A stretch of DNA of 64,000 bases. It comes from Planctomycetota bacterium (GTDB taxonomy: Bacteria > Planctomycetota > UBA1135 > UBA2386). The translations under genes were made by a program, and so were the position numbers. Position 1 is the first letter of the stretch. Every line of letters starts with the position of its first letter. A model generated the notes under the pieces. That model did no database searches, was not told the DNA's origin, and saw only the letters and a list, made by a program, of their open reading frames with translations. Location: NCBI GenBank assembly GCA_016716265.1, contig JADJWQ010000001.1:1798001-1862000 (forward strand), given 5' to 3'. This document shows positions 34,566 through 43,907 of this stretch, piece by piece.

Positions 34566-35284
34566 TGTATTGCTCCTTCCACTCGAGTAGATGGCGCGAG
34601 TGGCTCAGGTTCAGATGACGAGAGAGACAGTTCCCGCTCCCGACCCGCGAACACGATCCGTCGCACACACGACCCGGAAGCAACCCACAGCGTAGCGTAA
34701 GATCGATACGATGTCGATACACTTCGCCGGCGCCGGAGCGACGACCGCCGGCACGGCACTCTCGTGCGATGTCTCGGGCGTCCCGCCGGTCGGTGCACTC
34801 CGGCCTGCCCCTTGCATTCCCGTGTCGATGACAGGGACGCAGGATCCCGTGACGTACGTGCGTTGGGCTGGAGCAAATCACCTCACTCGCGGCGAACCCA
34901 TTGGGACTTCCCGGGTCGAGCGCCGGTCTCCGAACTCAGCGCCATGATGGTCCCATTCAGTCCGCTGTACGGTCCGCCGCACCTCGAACCAACGGCTGAT
35001 CGAATACCGCGAGAGCGCGCGAGCGCTTCCATCTGCATCGCATCTCGCACCGGGTAGGTCAGCCCATTCGTGGAGCCGCGACTGGCCGAGAACCTGGCGC
35101 CCCGGTCCAGCCTGGCGAGTCGGTCTGCCAGGCTGGATCTCCACGCTTTCGCGCGGATCGGCCCCGCGCCTCGCGATCGCCGATTCCCGGTCGAGCCCCC
35201 CCGCGCGACGCCACCCGCAGCTTCGACGATTGGCAATGGGCGAGCGCGCGCTGATCGGCGGGTCCGGTTCGGCGACGGACGCGC
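34566..35284. other. Long gene-free stretch
   Basis: About 720 nt. No gene is supported on either strand; open frames have mixed Arg/Pro/Ser-rich content typical of non-coding GC-rich DNA. The left end contains the leader and ribosome-binding site of the propeller gene. Composition is less GC-rich than the surrounding genes. Confidence 0.45.
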
Positions 35285-36415
35285 TCAGCGTCCGGTCAGC
35301 TCGGCCCGCACCAGCGGCAACAGCCGATCGGCCATCAGCTGATGGCCGCGCAGGAACACGTGGAAGTCGGTCGCATACAGCCCGAGGTGGCCGTCCTCGC
35401 GAAACGGCTCGAGCATGTCGAGGACGCGACAGTCGCGCTCCGCGAGCAGGGCCGCGAAGTCGTCGTGGATGCGCTTCTGGATCCCGCTGTCGACCACGTT
35501 CTGGGCACGTTCGGCAAGTCCCTGCAGCTTTTCGCGAAACACGAGATCCGCGGACGGAAGCAGTACCCAGAGCACGCGCGCGCCGTGCTCTCGAGCCAGC
35601 GCCTCCATCGCGTCGACGGCATGGGCGGCCTTGCGGAGAACGATTGGCAACCGCTCGGCGCGGTGGTGGAACCAATCGGCTTGCCACAGACCCTGCGGGA
35701 ACAGGTGCTTGAACAAGCCGAGGTCGAGCTCGGCCACCGATCCGGAGATGGTCGGATACGAACCTGCCGGGTCCTCAGCTCGCTCCTCGAGGGTATCCGT
35801 GAGGTACGGCCGGGTCAGATCCTCGAGCTCGACGAAGTCGTTGCCACAGAACACGACCGTCACGATGAGCGCCGGTCGGTATCGAGGGACCAGCTCGCGC
35901 GCGCGGAGCACGTACTGCCACAGGCTGTAGAAGGCGCAGCCGGCGTTCAGCATCCAGGCATGGACGCCCTCACGGCGCAACTCACCTTCCAGCATCGTCG
36001 TCACGTTGCGCGTCGTGTCGACCACGCCATCGAGATGGCTGTCGCCAAGGAAGAGCACACGCGGATCGGCGAGCTCCCTCGGCAACTCGTCGAGACGCAG
36101 GAAGCCCGCGCTGCAACGGCGCTTGACGAACTCCACGGGCTCCAGCGGATCGAGAGCGGACATCGTGTGGCTGGTCTCCATCCCCCGCCGTGGCCGGTGC
36201 CCGACGGCGGGATCGACGACGTACCACGGAAGGTCGTGCCACGTCGATGCATCTTCGACACCGCTGTCGACCTTCACGACGATCGCTGTCATCAGAGGTC
36301 GCGTATTGACCCAGACCCCCCAGGCGACCGCGCTCGCCACGAGGGTAGCCGACGCAGACAGCAGAAGCTTCCGCTTCCATTCCGGTCGGGCATCGGCGCC
36401 GTGATCAGCATTCAC
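35285..36415 (-). CDS. Membrane-anchored SGNH/GDSL hydrolase-like protein
   Basis: 376 residues: one N-terminal membrane helix (LLLSASATLVASAVAWGVW), then an SGNH fold with the nucleophile block 'RVLFLGDSHLDGVVDT', the oxyanion residue in 'VTVVFCGNDFVELEDL' and the catalytic D..H near the C-terminus ('YATDFHVFLRGHQLMADRLLPLV'). It resembles the AlgX/DltD-like or SGNH acyltransferase/esterase group. A GTG at 36415 (VNADHGADARPEWKRK) was chosen as start; no good ATG precedes the helix, so the N-terminus is uncertain. Substrate unknown. Confidence 0.8.
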   Translation of the reverse strand: MNADHGADARPEWKRKLLLSASATLVASAVAWGVWVNTRPLMTAIVVKVDSGVEDASTWHDLPWYVVDPAVGHRPRRGMETSHTMSALDPLEPVEFVKRRCSAGFLRLDELPRELADPRVLFLGDSHLDGVVDTTRNVTTMLEGELRREGVHAWMLNAGCAFYSLWQYVLRARELVPRYRPALIVTVVFCGNDFVELEDLTRPYLTDTLEERAEDPAGSYPTISGSVAELDLGLFKHLFPQGLWQADWFHHRAERLPIVLRKAAHAVDAMEALAREHGARVLWVLLPSADLVFREKLQGLAERAQNVVDSGIQKRIHDDFAALLAERDCRVLDMLEPFREDGHLGLYATDFHVFLRGHQLMADRLLPLVRAELTGR

Positions 36416-36883
36416 GGCAGGAGTCTGCACGACGGGCCCGGCGGACGGCAAGCGGCGCACGCGACGCGAGGCGAGGTGATCCGCCCGCCAACCACCGCAC
36501 CTCGATACGCGCGCGGCGAGAACGTCACGCGGGCCCCTTCCTCGAAGCCGGAACACGCGCCCAGCGGAGTCCGCCTCGGACGCTGCGCTCCACCGCACGG
36601 AACGGGCCGCTCAGGACGGGATTGCAGCACCGCCGGCATGTCCCAGCTGCCGTCGCACGGCGAGCGGACGGCGGCTACGGCCCGGCATCGCGCCGACCCG
36701 GCAGCGAGTCATCCGCGACGAACGACCCAGGGGCTACCGACCATCACGCCGGGAATCGAGAGTCCTCGGTACCGACGACCGGCGCTCCGCCCGGTTCGTC
36801 TCGCCTCCGGCGACGCACGCCGTCGGGACGGACCGCTCCGGCGTCACCTGACAGATCGAGACACCTGCGCTATCAATAGCCTC
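36416..36883. other. Divergent intergenic stretch
   Basis: About 470 nt between divergently transcribed genes (SGNH hydrolase on minus, secreted GH18-like protein on plus). No coding region or repeat recognised; it should contain both promoters. Confidence 0.45.
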
Positions 36884-38158
36884 GTGTTCACCCACTGCCG
36901 ACTCCTGCTCGCCGCGTCCCTGCTCGCGATCGCGGCCGACCGCGGCAGCGCCCAGCACGCGAGCGTGTTCGGCGGCGGACCGCTGTACCACCAGACCGCG
37001 ACCGTGTTCCCCGCGCTGAAGCAGTCGGGGTTCACGACGATCCTGTTCTGGAGCGTGCACGTCTACGCGAACGGCGACCTCGTGCTCAACGGGGACCCGA
37101 TCGCGTCGAGCGGCCGCTACGTGGGTCGCGCCAGCTGGCCCGCGGAGATCGCGACCTTGCTGCAGCCGCCGACGACGGTCCGCCGCATCGAGTTCTCCGT
37201 CGGCTCCGCCGGCGTGCCCGACTTCGAAAACATCGAAGCGCTGATCGCGAGCCAGGGCACGGGACCGACGTCGGCGCTGTATCGCAACTTCGCGGCGCTG
37301 CGCGCGGCGATCCCGCAGATCGACGCGATCGACTTCGACGACGAGAGCAACTACGACCTGACGACGACGGCCGCGTTCTCGAACATGCTGATCGGGCTCG
37401 GCTACCGGATCACGTTCGTGCCGTACACGCAGCGCACCTTCTGGCGCAACCTCTACGCCACGGTGAGCGCTGCCCACCCGGGACAGGTCGACCGCGTCTA
37501 TCTGCAGTGCTACGCCGGTGGCGCGGCGAACTCGCCGGCCACCTGGAACCCCGACTACCCGGGACTCGAGGTATCGCCCGGCCTGTGGGCGCGCCACGGC
37601 ACCGGCTGCCGCCAGGGCGACACGCCGGCGACCGTCGGCTCGCGGATCGCGGCCTGGGAGAGCTCGCCCGGAATCGACGGCGCCTTCCTGTGGCTCCTCG
37701 ACGACATCCTCGCCTGCGAGGCGACCTATCCGATGGCGTCGTACGCATCGGCGGTCCGCCGTGCGCTCGACATCGGCAGCACCAGCGCCTACGGCATCGG
37801 CTGCGGCAATGGCGCGATCTCCTCGCCGACGCTGCCCGTCGCGGGCACGCCGTTCACGGTGGTGCTCGACGGTGCGGATCCCAGTGCAGTCGCGTTCCTG
37901 CTGGTGTCGACCGCCGCGGGCCTCCTCCCGCTCGACCCCCTGCAGCTCCCCGGCTGCTACGCCAACGTCGATCTCGGGATTCTCGGTGGGTTCGGCACGG
38001 TAGCGGTCGCCACCGATCCGACCGGGCGCGCGTTCGTCACCGCTCCGACGACACCGGGCGCGGCCGGGACCGTCTACTTGCAGTTCATTGCACCGCAGAC
38101 CGGCTTCAACAGCCTCGGCGTCAGCCTGACGCGGGGACTCGCAGTGACGTTCCCCTGA
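36884..38158 (+). CDS. Secreted GH18-like (chitinase-fold) protein with planctomycete C-terminal domain
   Basis: 424 residues from a GTG at 36884, giving signal peptide 'CRLLLAASLLAIAADRGSAQ'. The first 280 residues look like a GH18 barrel: 'FTTILFWSVHVYANGDLVLNG', 'RRIEFSVGSAGVPDFENIEALI' and 'IDAIDFDDESNYDLTT', where the acid-rich strand takes the place of the DxxDxDxE catalytic motif but without the full glutamate pattern, so activity is uncertain. The C-terminal 120 residues include 'GLLPLDPLQLPGCYANVDLGIL' and '...GTVYLQFIAPQTGFNSLGVSLTRGL', a module shared with other secreted proteins here. Confidence 0.75.
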   Translation: MFTHCRLLLAASLLAIAADRGSAQHASVFGGGPLYHQTATVFPALKQSGFTTILFWSVHVYANGDLVLNGDPIASSGRYVGRASWPAEIATLLQPPTTVRRIEFSVGSAGVPDFENIEALIASQGTGPTSALYRNFAALRAAIPQIDAIDFDDESNYDLTTTAAFSNMLIGLGYRITFVPYTQRTFWRNLYATVSAAHPGQVDRVYLQCYAGGAANSPATWNPDYPGLEVSPGLWARHGTGCRQGDTPATVGSRIAAWESSPGIDGAFLWLLDDILACEATYPMASYASAVRRALDIGSTSAYGIGCGNGAISSPTLPVAGTPFTVVLDGADPSAVAFLLVSTAAGLLPLDPLQLPGCYANVDLGILGGFGTVAVATDPTGRAFVTAPTTPGAAGTVYLQFIAPQTGFNSLGVSLTRGLAVTFP

Positions 38159-38176
38159 CGGCGCTGGTCACTGCGC

Positions 38177-38881
38177 TCACCCCCGCTTACCCAGCTCCGT
38201 CAGCAGCTCGATCTGGATCTCCTGGATCTGCGTCAGCCGCTCCCATTGATGGGACAGCAGGTGGTCGAGCTTCTCGTGCAGCTGCCGGATCTCGAGCTCC
38301 GCCTTCAGGTTGACCATGTAGTCGTGCTGGCTCCGCAACCGGTCCTTCGCCTCCTGTCGGTTCTGGCTCATCATGATGATCGGAGCCTGGATCGCTGCGA
38401 GACACGACAGCAGCAGGTTGAGCAGGATGAACGGGTAGGGATCGACCGGGCGCCAGAACAAGACGACCGAATTCATCGCGATCCACAGCACGAGGAACGC
38501 TCCGAAGCCGATCAGGAACGCCCAGCTCCCGCCGAGGGCAGCGATGCGATCCGCGAGCCGCTCCCCGAAGCTGCGGTCCGTCGCATACTCGTCGGTGACG
38601 TCGGTCGACAGCACCTCGTGCTCGCGCATGCTGCGCAGCACCTCCTGCTCGAGGCTCGACAGCTCACCGCGTTCGGATTCGAGCAGCTCGTGGACGTAGG
38701 TGCCCCGGTAGTGGTTCAGGTCGGCACGGCAGACGAATCCGTCTGCCTCCCAGCCCGGGTGGTCGCGTCGGATCCGGTCGGTGATCGAGGTGCGCACGGT
38801 CCCGGCGGGAACCAGCTCCCGAGCGGGGAGCTGCCGGCCGCAAATCGAGCAAGTCCGGTGGAGGTCGTGCCGATCGCTCAT
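38177..38881 (-). CDS. DUF1003 membrane protein with N-terminal Cys motif
   Basis: 234 residues. The DUF1003 core is clear: 'FGERLADRIAALGGSWAFLIGFGAFLVLWIAMNSVV...FDPYPFILLNLLLSCLAAIQAPIIMMSQNRQEAKDR' (first part DPYPFILLN here preceded by RPV), two membrane helices, then 'RSQHDYMVNLKAELEIRQLHEKLDHL'. An N-terminal CSICG...C motif (residues 11-52) may bind zinc. Function of the family is unknown; an envelope role is likely. Confidence 0.93.
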   Translation of the reverse strand: MSDRHDLHRTCSICGRQLPARELVPAGTVRTSITDRIRRDHPGWEADGFVCRADLNHYRGTYVHELLESERGELSSLEQEVLRSMREHEVLSTDVTDEYATDRSFGERLADRIAALGGSWAFLIGFGAFLVLWIAMNSVVLFWRPVDPYPFILLNLLLSCLAAIQAPIIMMSQNRQEAKDRLRSQHDYMVNLKAELEIRQLHEKLDHLLSHQWERLTQIQEIQIELLTELGKRG

Positions 38882-39132
38882 GGTTGACCGGGGACCACTC
38901 TACGCCGGGGCGTCTCGGGTCGGCGGCGCGGACGAGCGGACTTCCGGCGCGGATCGAGCCGCCACCGAGCACACCCGATCCCGCTCGGCTGGCCGCGTCG
39001 TCGGACGTCGACAGTTCGACGCCGCGGTGCGGCTGTTACGGGAGCGCGACGTGCCGGCGCCGCCACGGTCGACGCTGGACGGCTAGCATCGACGTCTCGC
39101 CCCACCGACGCCCCTTCTCCGCAGAGGACCCG

Positions 39133-40374
39133 ATGCATCTCCGCTCCGCTCTCGCCTGCATCCTGGCGGCCGCGTCTGCGCTCGCACAGTCCGGCTGGTC
39201 GTCGCCGACGCTCGTCACCGAGCTCAACACGACAGCGTCGGACACCGCACCGCACCTGTCGATCGACGGCACGACGCTCCACTTCGCCTCGTACGTGTCG
39301 GGTGACTGGGAGATCTGGTCCGCGAAGCGACCTGCCCGCGGCATGCCGTTCGGCCCGGCCACGCAGGAGACCGCGCTCGGCTCGACGAGCACCGACAGCG
39401 GGCCGTTCCTGGCAGCGAACGGTCTGGAGATCGTGTTCGAGTCGCTGCGCACCGGCGGCCAGGGGGGCTTCGACCTGATGCGGTCGACCCGGCCGACGGA
39501 GTCCGCGCCGTGGGGAACGCCGACCTTCATCACCGAGCTCAATTCGACCGGCAGCGAGGCATCCGCCTCGATGACGGCGGACGGGACCGAGATCTACCTG
39601 CTGTCGACGAGCTTCGGCGCTCCCTATGCGCCGAACAACTCGATCTTCGTGGCGCGGCGGCCCAATGCGCAGACACCGTTCTCGACTCCCGCGCTGGTCG
39701 CCGAGCTCGCCGCGACGCAAGGACCATCCGACTCGCACCGCGACGTCGAGATCTCGGCGGACGGGCTGCGCATCCACTTCACGCGATACGACCCGACGTC
39801 GCGGCGCATCAACGTCTACGAGGCTCGGCGCACGCGCCGCTCGGCGCCGTTCGGCACGCCGGTCCTGCGGACCGAGTTCGCCAACGTCGGCACCTCGCTC
39901 GGTGTCTACAGCATCACGCTGTCGTTCGACGGCAGCGAGATGTTCCTCGCCGCCGGCTTCCCGGTCGCGAGCGGCTCGCAGGAGCTGCTGGTCTCGCGCT
40001 TCGAGGGTCTGAGCAGCAACGGCGTCGCCGCGACGAACAGCACGATGGGCCTGTTCTACCGCGATTCGACGTCGCCGTTCGCACCCTACGCACTCGCGTT
40101 GTCGGCCGGCAACGCGGGCTTCGCGCTCGGCACGCGCACCGTCCCGCTCGACGCCGATCCGATCTTCTTCAGCACGCTCGCGATCTCGATCCCCGGCCTG
40201 TCGACCGGCTTCCTCGGCCTGCTCGACGGGAACGGTGAATCGACCGGCACGCTGCGCAATCCCGTCGCGGCCGCCGCCGGCATCCACCTGTGGTGCGGCG
40301 GGTTCAGCATCGACCCGCTGTTCCCGTTCAACGTGAAGACGATCTCCAACTCGATCGAGCTCGAGCTTCAGTAG
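39133..40374 (+). CDS. Secreted PD40/TolB-type beta-propeller protein
   Basis: 413 residues. Signal peptide 'MHLRSALACILAAASALAQ', then WD40-like PD40 repeats, e.g. 'APHLSIDGTTLHFASYVSGDWEIWSAKR', 'SGPFLAANGLEIVFESLRTGGQGGFDLMRSTR', 'EASASMTADGTEIYLLS' and 'ISADGLRIHFTRYD', giving a six-bladed propeller. The last 110 residues ('ALSAGNAGFALGTRTVPLDADPIFFSTLAI...GFSIDPLFPFNVKTISNSIELELQ') match the style of the C-terminal modules of neighbouring secreted proteins. Confidence 0.87.
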   Translation: MHLRSALACILAAASALAQSGWSSPTLVTELNTTASDTAPHLSIDGTTLHFASYVSGDWEIWSAKRPARGMPFGPATQETALGSTSTDSGPFLAANGLEIVFESLRTGGQGGFDLMRSTRPTESAPWGTPTFITELNSTGSEASASMTADGTEIYLLSTSFGAPYAPNNSIFVARRPNAQTPFSTPALVAELAATQGPSDSHRDVEISADGLRIHFTRYDPTSRRINVYEARRTRRSAPFGTPVLRTEFANVGTSLGVYSITLSFDGSEMFLAAGFPVASGSQELLVSRFEGLSSNGVAATNSTMGLFYRDSTSPFAPYALALSAGNAGFALGTRTVPLDADPIFFSTLAISIPGLSTGFLGLLDGNGESTGTLRNPVAAAAGIHLWCGGFSIDPLFPFNVKTISNSIELELQ

Positions 40375-40408
40375 GGAGCGCGGGGCGCTGCGTGCGCATC
40401 CTCGGCCG

Positions 40409-43400
40409 TCAGCTCATCAGATCGAAGTCTCCGTCCAGCACGCGGTCCAGCCGGCCCGTGCGCCAGCCGCGGATCGCGTCGCGGACCAGCGGTGACGGGT
40501 CGCGGCGGTAGCGGCGCACGATGCGGGAGCCATCGATATCCGCAGCCTCGAAGCGCTCGCGCGCGCGGCGCAGCAGCTCGCGGGTGCCGTCGTGGACGGG
40601 CTCGTCCGGCTGGCCGACGACGGTGACGCGTACGCGCAGCCGCGAGCGATGGGCATGGCCGGCCGCCCCGGAGTCTGGAGACTCGTCGGTCTCCATCACG
40701 TGCAGGCCACTCTCGTCGCGCAGCAGAGTGAACGCGCCGAAGCCGACGACCGACAGGACGGACTGGTACGGGGTACGGCCGTCCTCGCCGAGCTCGAGCA
40801 GGACCTGCGCCTCCATGCGCCGGCGCCGGGCCCAGCGCCGGTACATGACCGCCACCGCGCGCGCGAACGCATCGATGTCGTCGCCGCTCTCACGCGGGTC
40901 GTGCAGCGCCTCGACGCGCACGAAGGCGTCGGCGGCACGGCCGTCGGCGAGGCCGTCGATCGCGGCGTGCAGCAGGTGGAGCTGCTCGGCGAGACGGCGC
41001 ATCAGCTCGCGCGAGAACTGCGCGCGCGCGTCGGGGTCGGGGCCGCGCAGGCGCTGCACGAGATTCGTCGCGGTCTCGAAGCCGACCTCGATGCGGTCGC
41101 GGTACTCGAGCTCGGCTAGCACACCGAAGCGGTCGTCGCGCGACCAGAAGTCCGGTGTCGCCATCTCGTCGAGCGCGGCCTGCTTGCGCTGTGTCCACGC
41201 GTCACACTGCACGCTCGCCGAGATCGCCAGGTGCCGGTCGAGCAGCAGGTCGAGCTCTGCGCGCGTACCGGCCGGATCGAGCGCGATCGCGCCGAGCGAG
41301 GCCGGCTCGACTCCCACCGCGACCACCGCGCCCGCCACCGGCTCGCCGTCCTCCGGCGCGTCCGGGTCGACGAACTGCACGTCGATCCCGCGACCGTCCG
41401 AGCGCACGAACAGGAACTGGTCGCCCGTCGGTGCCTTCTGATTGACGATCGTCTTCGCGAGCGGCGCGAGCAGGAAGCGCTCGATCGTGCGGCGCAGCGG
41501 CCGCGCGCCGAGCTCCGGGGTGAAGCCTCGATCGAGGAAGAACTCGAGCGCGGACTGGTCCCACTCGACCGCCCACTGGCGATTGCGCAACCCGCGACGC
41601 TCCAGCACCAGCCGCAGCTCCTTCTCGAGCACGCGGTGCATCTCGGCACGGCCCAGCGACCGGAACACGACGATCCGGTCGATCCGATTGAGGAACTCGG
41701 GCCGGAACTGCTGCTGCAGCGCCTTCTCGACGCCGGGATCGAGCCCGGTCGACGTCGGCGCGACACCGAAGCCCATGCCGGCACCGCGCGTCGCCTCGGA
41801 GCCGACGTTCGACGTCATGATCAGGATCGCGTGCCGGAAGTCCGCGAGCCGGCCGCGGCGGTCGGTCAGCCGGCCATCGTCGAACACCTGCAGGAACAGG
41901 TCCCAGACGTTCGGGTGCGCCTTCTCGATCTCGTCGAGCAACACGACCGAGAACGGCTGCTTGCGGATCTGGTGGACGAGCGCCTCCTTGCGACCCTGCT
42001 CGTCACCCTCGCCGAGCAGCCGGTCCAGGGACTCGAAGCCCTGGAACTCCGACATGTCGAGTCGGATCATCCGGTCCGGAGAGCCGAACAACCACGCCGC
42101 GAGCGTCTTGGCGATCTCGGTCTTGCCGGTCCCGGTCGGGCCGGTGAACAGGAACACGCCCTGCGGCCGTGTCGGGTCGGTCAGGCCGGCCTTGATCATC
42201 GCGACGCGCTCGACGAGACACGCGATCGCCTCCGGCTGGCCGACGACGCGCTCGTGGAAGTGACGCTCGAGGCTGTCGATGTCGAGGCCCTCGCGGTCGT
42301 CGAGGATCGAGCGCGGCAGACCGGTCATCCGGCTCAGCGTCGCGAGCAGGTCGTCGAGACCGAGCGACACGACGGCACCCGGATCGCCGCCCGCGCGCGA
42401 CGTGCGCGCCACCTCGAGGAACCCGAGCAGGTTGCCGGGCTGCGCCTGCGCGCCGAGGAACTGCTGCGTGAGTTGGAACGCCTGTGCGACGAGCTGGGGC
42501 GTCAACAACGGCGGAGCGCCGGTGGGGACCACCGCCTGCGCATAGCGCTGAGCGAGCGCCAGGGTCTCGGCGTCGCCGAGCGGCTCGATCCGCACGATGT
42601 CGACCGCCGTGCGCAGGGCGGGCTTCTGCTGCAGCAATCGCTCCCAGCTCTCGGGGGCGAGCTCGCCGATGATCAGCACCTTGCCGGTCTCGACGAACGG
42701 CAGGATCACGTCGAGCAGACTCGTCGTGCTGTAGCGGTGGCGGCCGGCCAGCACGAGCTCCTCCATGCCCGGCACGATCCACAGGACCTTGCGCTTCTCG
42801 GCGATCGCGCGCATCAGGTCCTTCATGCGCTGCTCGACCTGCCCGATGTAGCTCTGGCCCGCGAGGATCTCGACGGCGCCGGCTTCGAACACGACCCAGC
42901 CGTCCGCGAGCAGCAATTGCGTGACGTGCTGCAGTGCGACGGTCTTGCCGACGCCACTCTCACCGACCAGCAGCACCGATCGCGCCGGCGTCGCCGTCAG
43001 GCTGGCCCGCACCTCGCTGGCATGCCGCTCGATCCCACCGTCGACGACGCGCGGCGCGCGGTCGGTCGGACTCCACACCTTGCCGACGCTGCGCAGGAAC
43101 TCGACATCGACCTTGTCGCCGTGAGCGCCGCGCAGCGCCGCCGCGAGCTCGGGCGCCGGGATCTCCTCGACCAGCTCCGCGAGCCACTCTGCCTTCTCGG
43201 GCGGCATCGCCTGGATGACCGCCGCCGGCACCTCGTGGTCGCCCGCCTGGAGCCGCCGCCGGGTGAACTCGCGCAGCATGCGGAGCGCGAACGGCTGCCC
43301 CCAGGTCGCGTCGACACGCTCGAGCACCGGCCCGAGCAGCGGCCCGTCGACGCGCCGTTCCAGGGCCCGCAGCGCGAACTCGCGCGCGTAGTAGTTGCAC

Positions 43401-43810
43401 GAGTTGATCCCGGCGAGCACCGGGCCGAGCAGCGGCTCGCCGTCGTCGCGCTCCCCCATCGCGATCGCCGACACGGTCGCGATCAGGTGGTTGTCGCCGG
43501 TGAAGTAGACGAGCAGCTCCTGCAGGGTGAACGCGTCGCTCGCCAGCAACTCGATCGCCTGCCGGAAACCCGGGTGGCTGACCAGGTCGTCGGGGTGTGC
43601 GGCCTGGTCGTAGTCGCCGGCGAGCTGCGCAGCGAGCTGATAGAGCTGCCGGCGCACCTCGGTCGGCTGGTTGAGCGCGAGCCCGCCGCCGATCCTCGGG
43701 CCGGCGGGGACGGCTGGGCCCGGCGCCGCGCCGCGCCGCTCGCGGGCGGTCTCGACGAGGCGAACGAGCACGAACAGGCCGAGGCCCGACACGAGTCCGA
43801 TCCAGAACAT
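40409..43810 (-). CDS. Membrane-anchored two-domain Clp-type AAA+ ATPase fused to RF2-like tail without GGQ
   Basis: 1133 residues from the ATG at 43810. Parts in order: a membrane helix (2-17); a helical, repeat-like region to about 265 resembling HEAT-type adaptors; a first AAA+ domain (Walker A GESGVGKT near 282; Walker B replaced by 'VLWIVPGMEEL', so probably inactive); a second, complete AAA+ domain (Walker A GPTGTGKT near 555, Walker B VVLLDEIEKAHP near 620, sensor/arginine region 'QFRPEFLNRIDRIVVF', D2-small 'FTPELGARPLRRTIERFL'). From about 868 to the end it looks like release factor 2: 'ALDEMATPDFWSRDDRF', 'MYRRWARRRRMEAQV', 'GFGAFTLLRDESGLHVMETDES' and the terminal 'RTGRLDRVLDGDFDL'; the GGQ domain is replaced by a short linker. 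Role unknown. Confidence 0.85.
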   Translation of the reverse strand: MFWIGLVSGLGLFVLVRLVETARERRGAAPGPAVPAGPRIGGGLALNQPTEVRRQLYQLAAQLAGDYDQAAHPDDLVSHPGFRQAIELLASDAFTLQELLVYFTGDNHLIATVSAIAMGERDDGEPLLGPVLAGINSCNYYAREFALRALERRVDGPLLGPVLERVDATWGQPFALRMLREFTRRRLQAGDHEVPAAVIQAMPPEKAEWLAELVEEIPAPELAAALRGAHGDKVDVEFLRSVGKVWSPTDRAPRVVDGGIERHASEVRASLTATPARSVLLVGESGVGKTVALQHVTQLLLADGWVVFEAGAVEILAGQSYIGQVEQRMKDLMRAIAEKRKVLWIVPGMEELVLAGRHRYSTTSLLDVILPFVETGKVLIIGELAPESWERLLQQKPALRTAVDIVRIEPLGDAETLALAQRYAQAVVPTGAPPLLTPQLVAQAFQLTQQFLGAQAQPGNLLGFLEVARTSRAGGDPGAVVSLGLDDLLATLSRMTGLPRSILDDREGLDIDSLERHFHERVVGQPEAIACLVERVAMIKAGLTDPTRPQGVFLFTGPTGTGKTEIAKTLAAWLFGSPDRMIRLDMSEFQGFESLDRLLGEGDEQGRKEALVHQIRKQPFSVVLLDEIEKAHPNVWDLFLQVFDDGRLTDRRGRLADFRHAILIMTSNVGSEATRGAGMGFGVAPTSTGLDPGVEKALQQQFRPEFLNRIDRIVVFRSLGRAEMHRVLEKELRLVLERRGLRNRQWAVEWDQSALEFFLDRGFTPELGARPLRRTIERFLLAPLAKTIVNQKAPTGDQFLFVRSDGRGIDVQFVDPDAPEDGEPVAGAVVAVGVEPASLGAIALDPAGTRAELDLLLDRHLAISASVQCDAWTQRKQAALDEMATPDFWSRDDRFGVLAELEYRDRIEVGFETATNLVQRLRGPDPDARAQFSRELMRRLAEQLHLLHAAIDGLADGRAADAFVRVEALHDPRESGDDIDAFARAVAVMYRRWARRRRMEAQVLLELGEDGRTPYQSVLSVVGFGAFTLLRDESGLHVMETDESPDSGAAGHAHRSRLRVRVTVVGQPDEPVHDGTRELLRRARERFEAADIDGSRIVRRYRRDPSPLVRDAIRGWRTGRLDRVLDGDFDLMS

Positions 43811-43907
43811 GGCGGGAGCGGGGAGCAGCGGGTGCGCGGCGGGCGCTCTCCGCGCCCGACCGGCCCCGAAGGAAACCGGAGCGTCGCGCGGATCCAACAG
43901 GAATCCG

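Noticed and set aside
40409..43810. A functional peptide release factor
   Set aside because: The GGQ domain needed for hydrolysis is missing; only the recognition-type parts remain.
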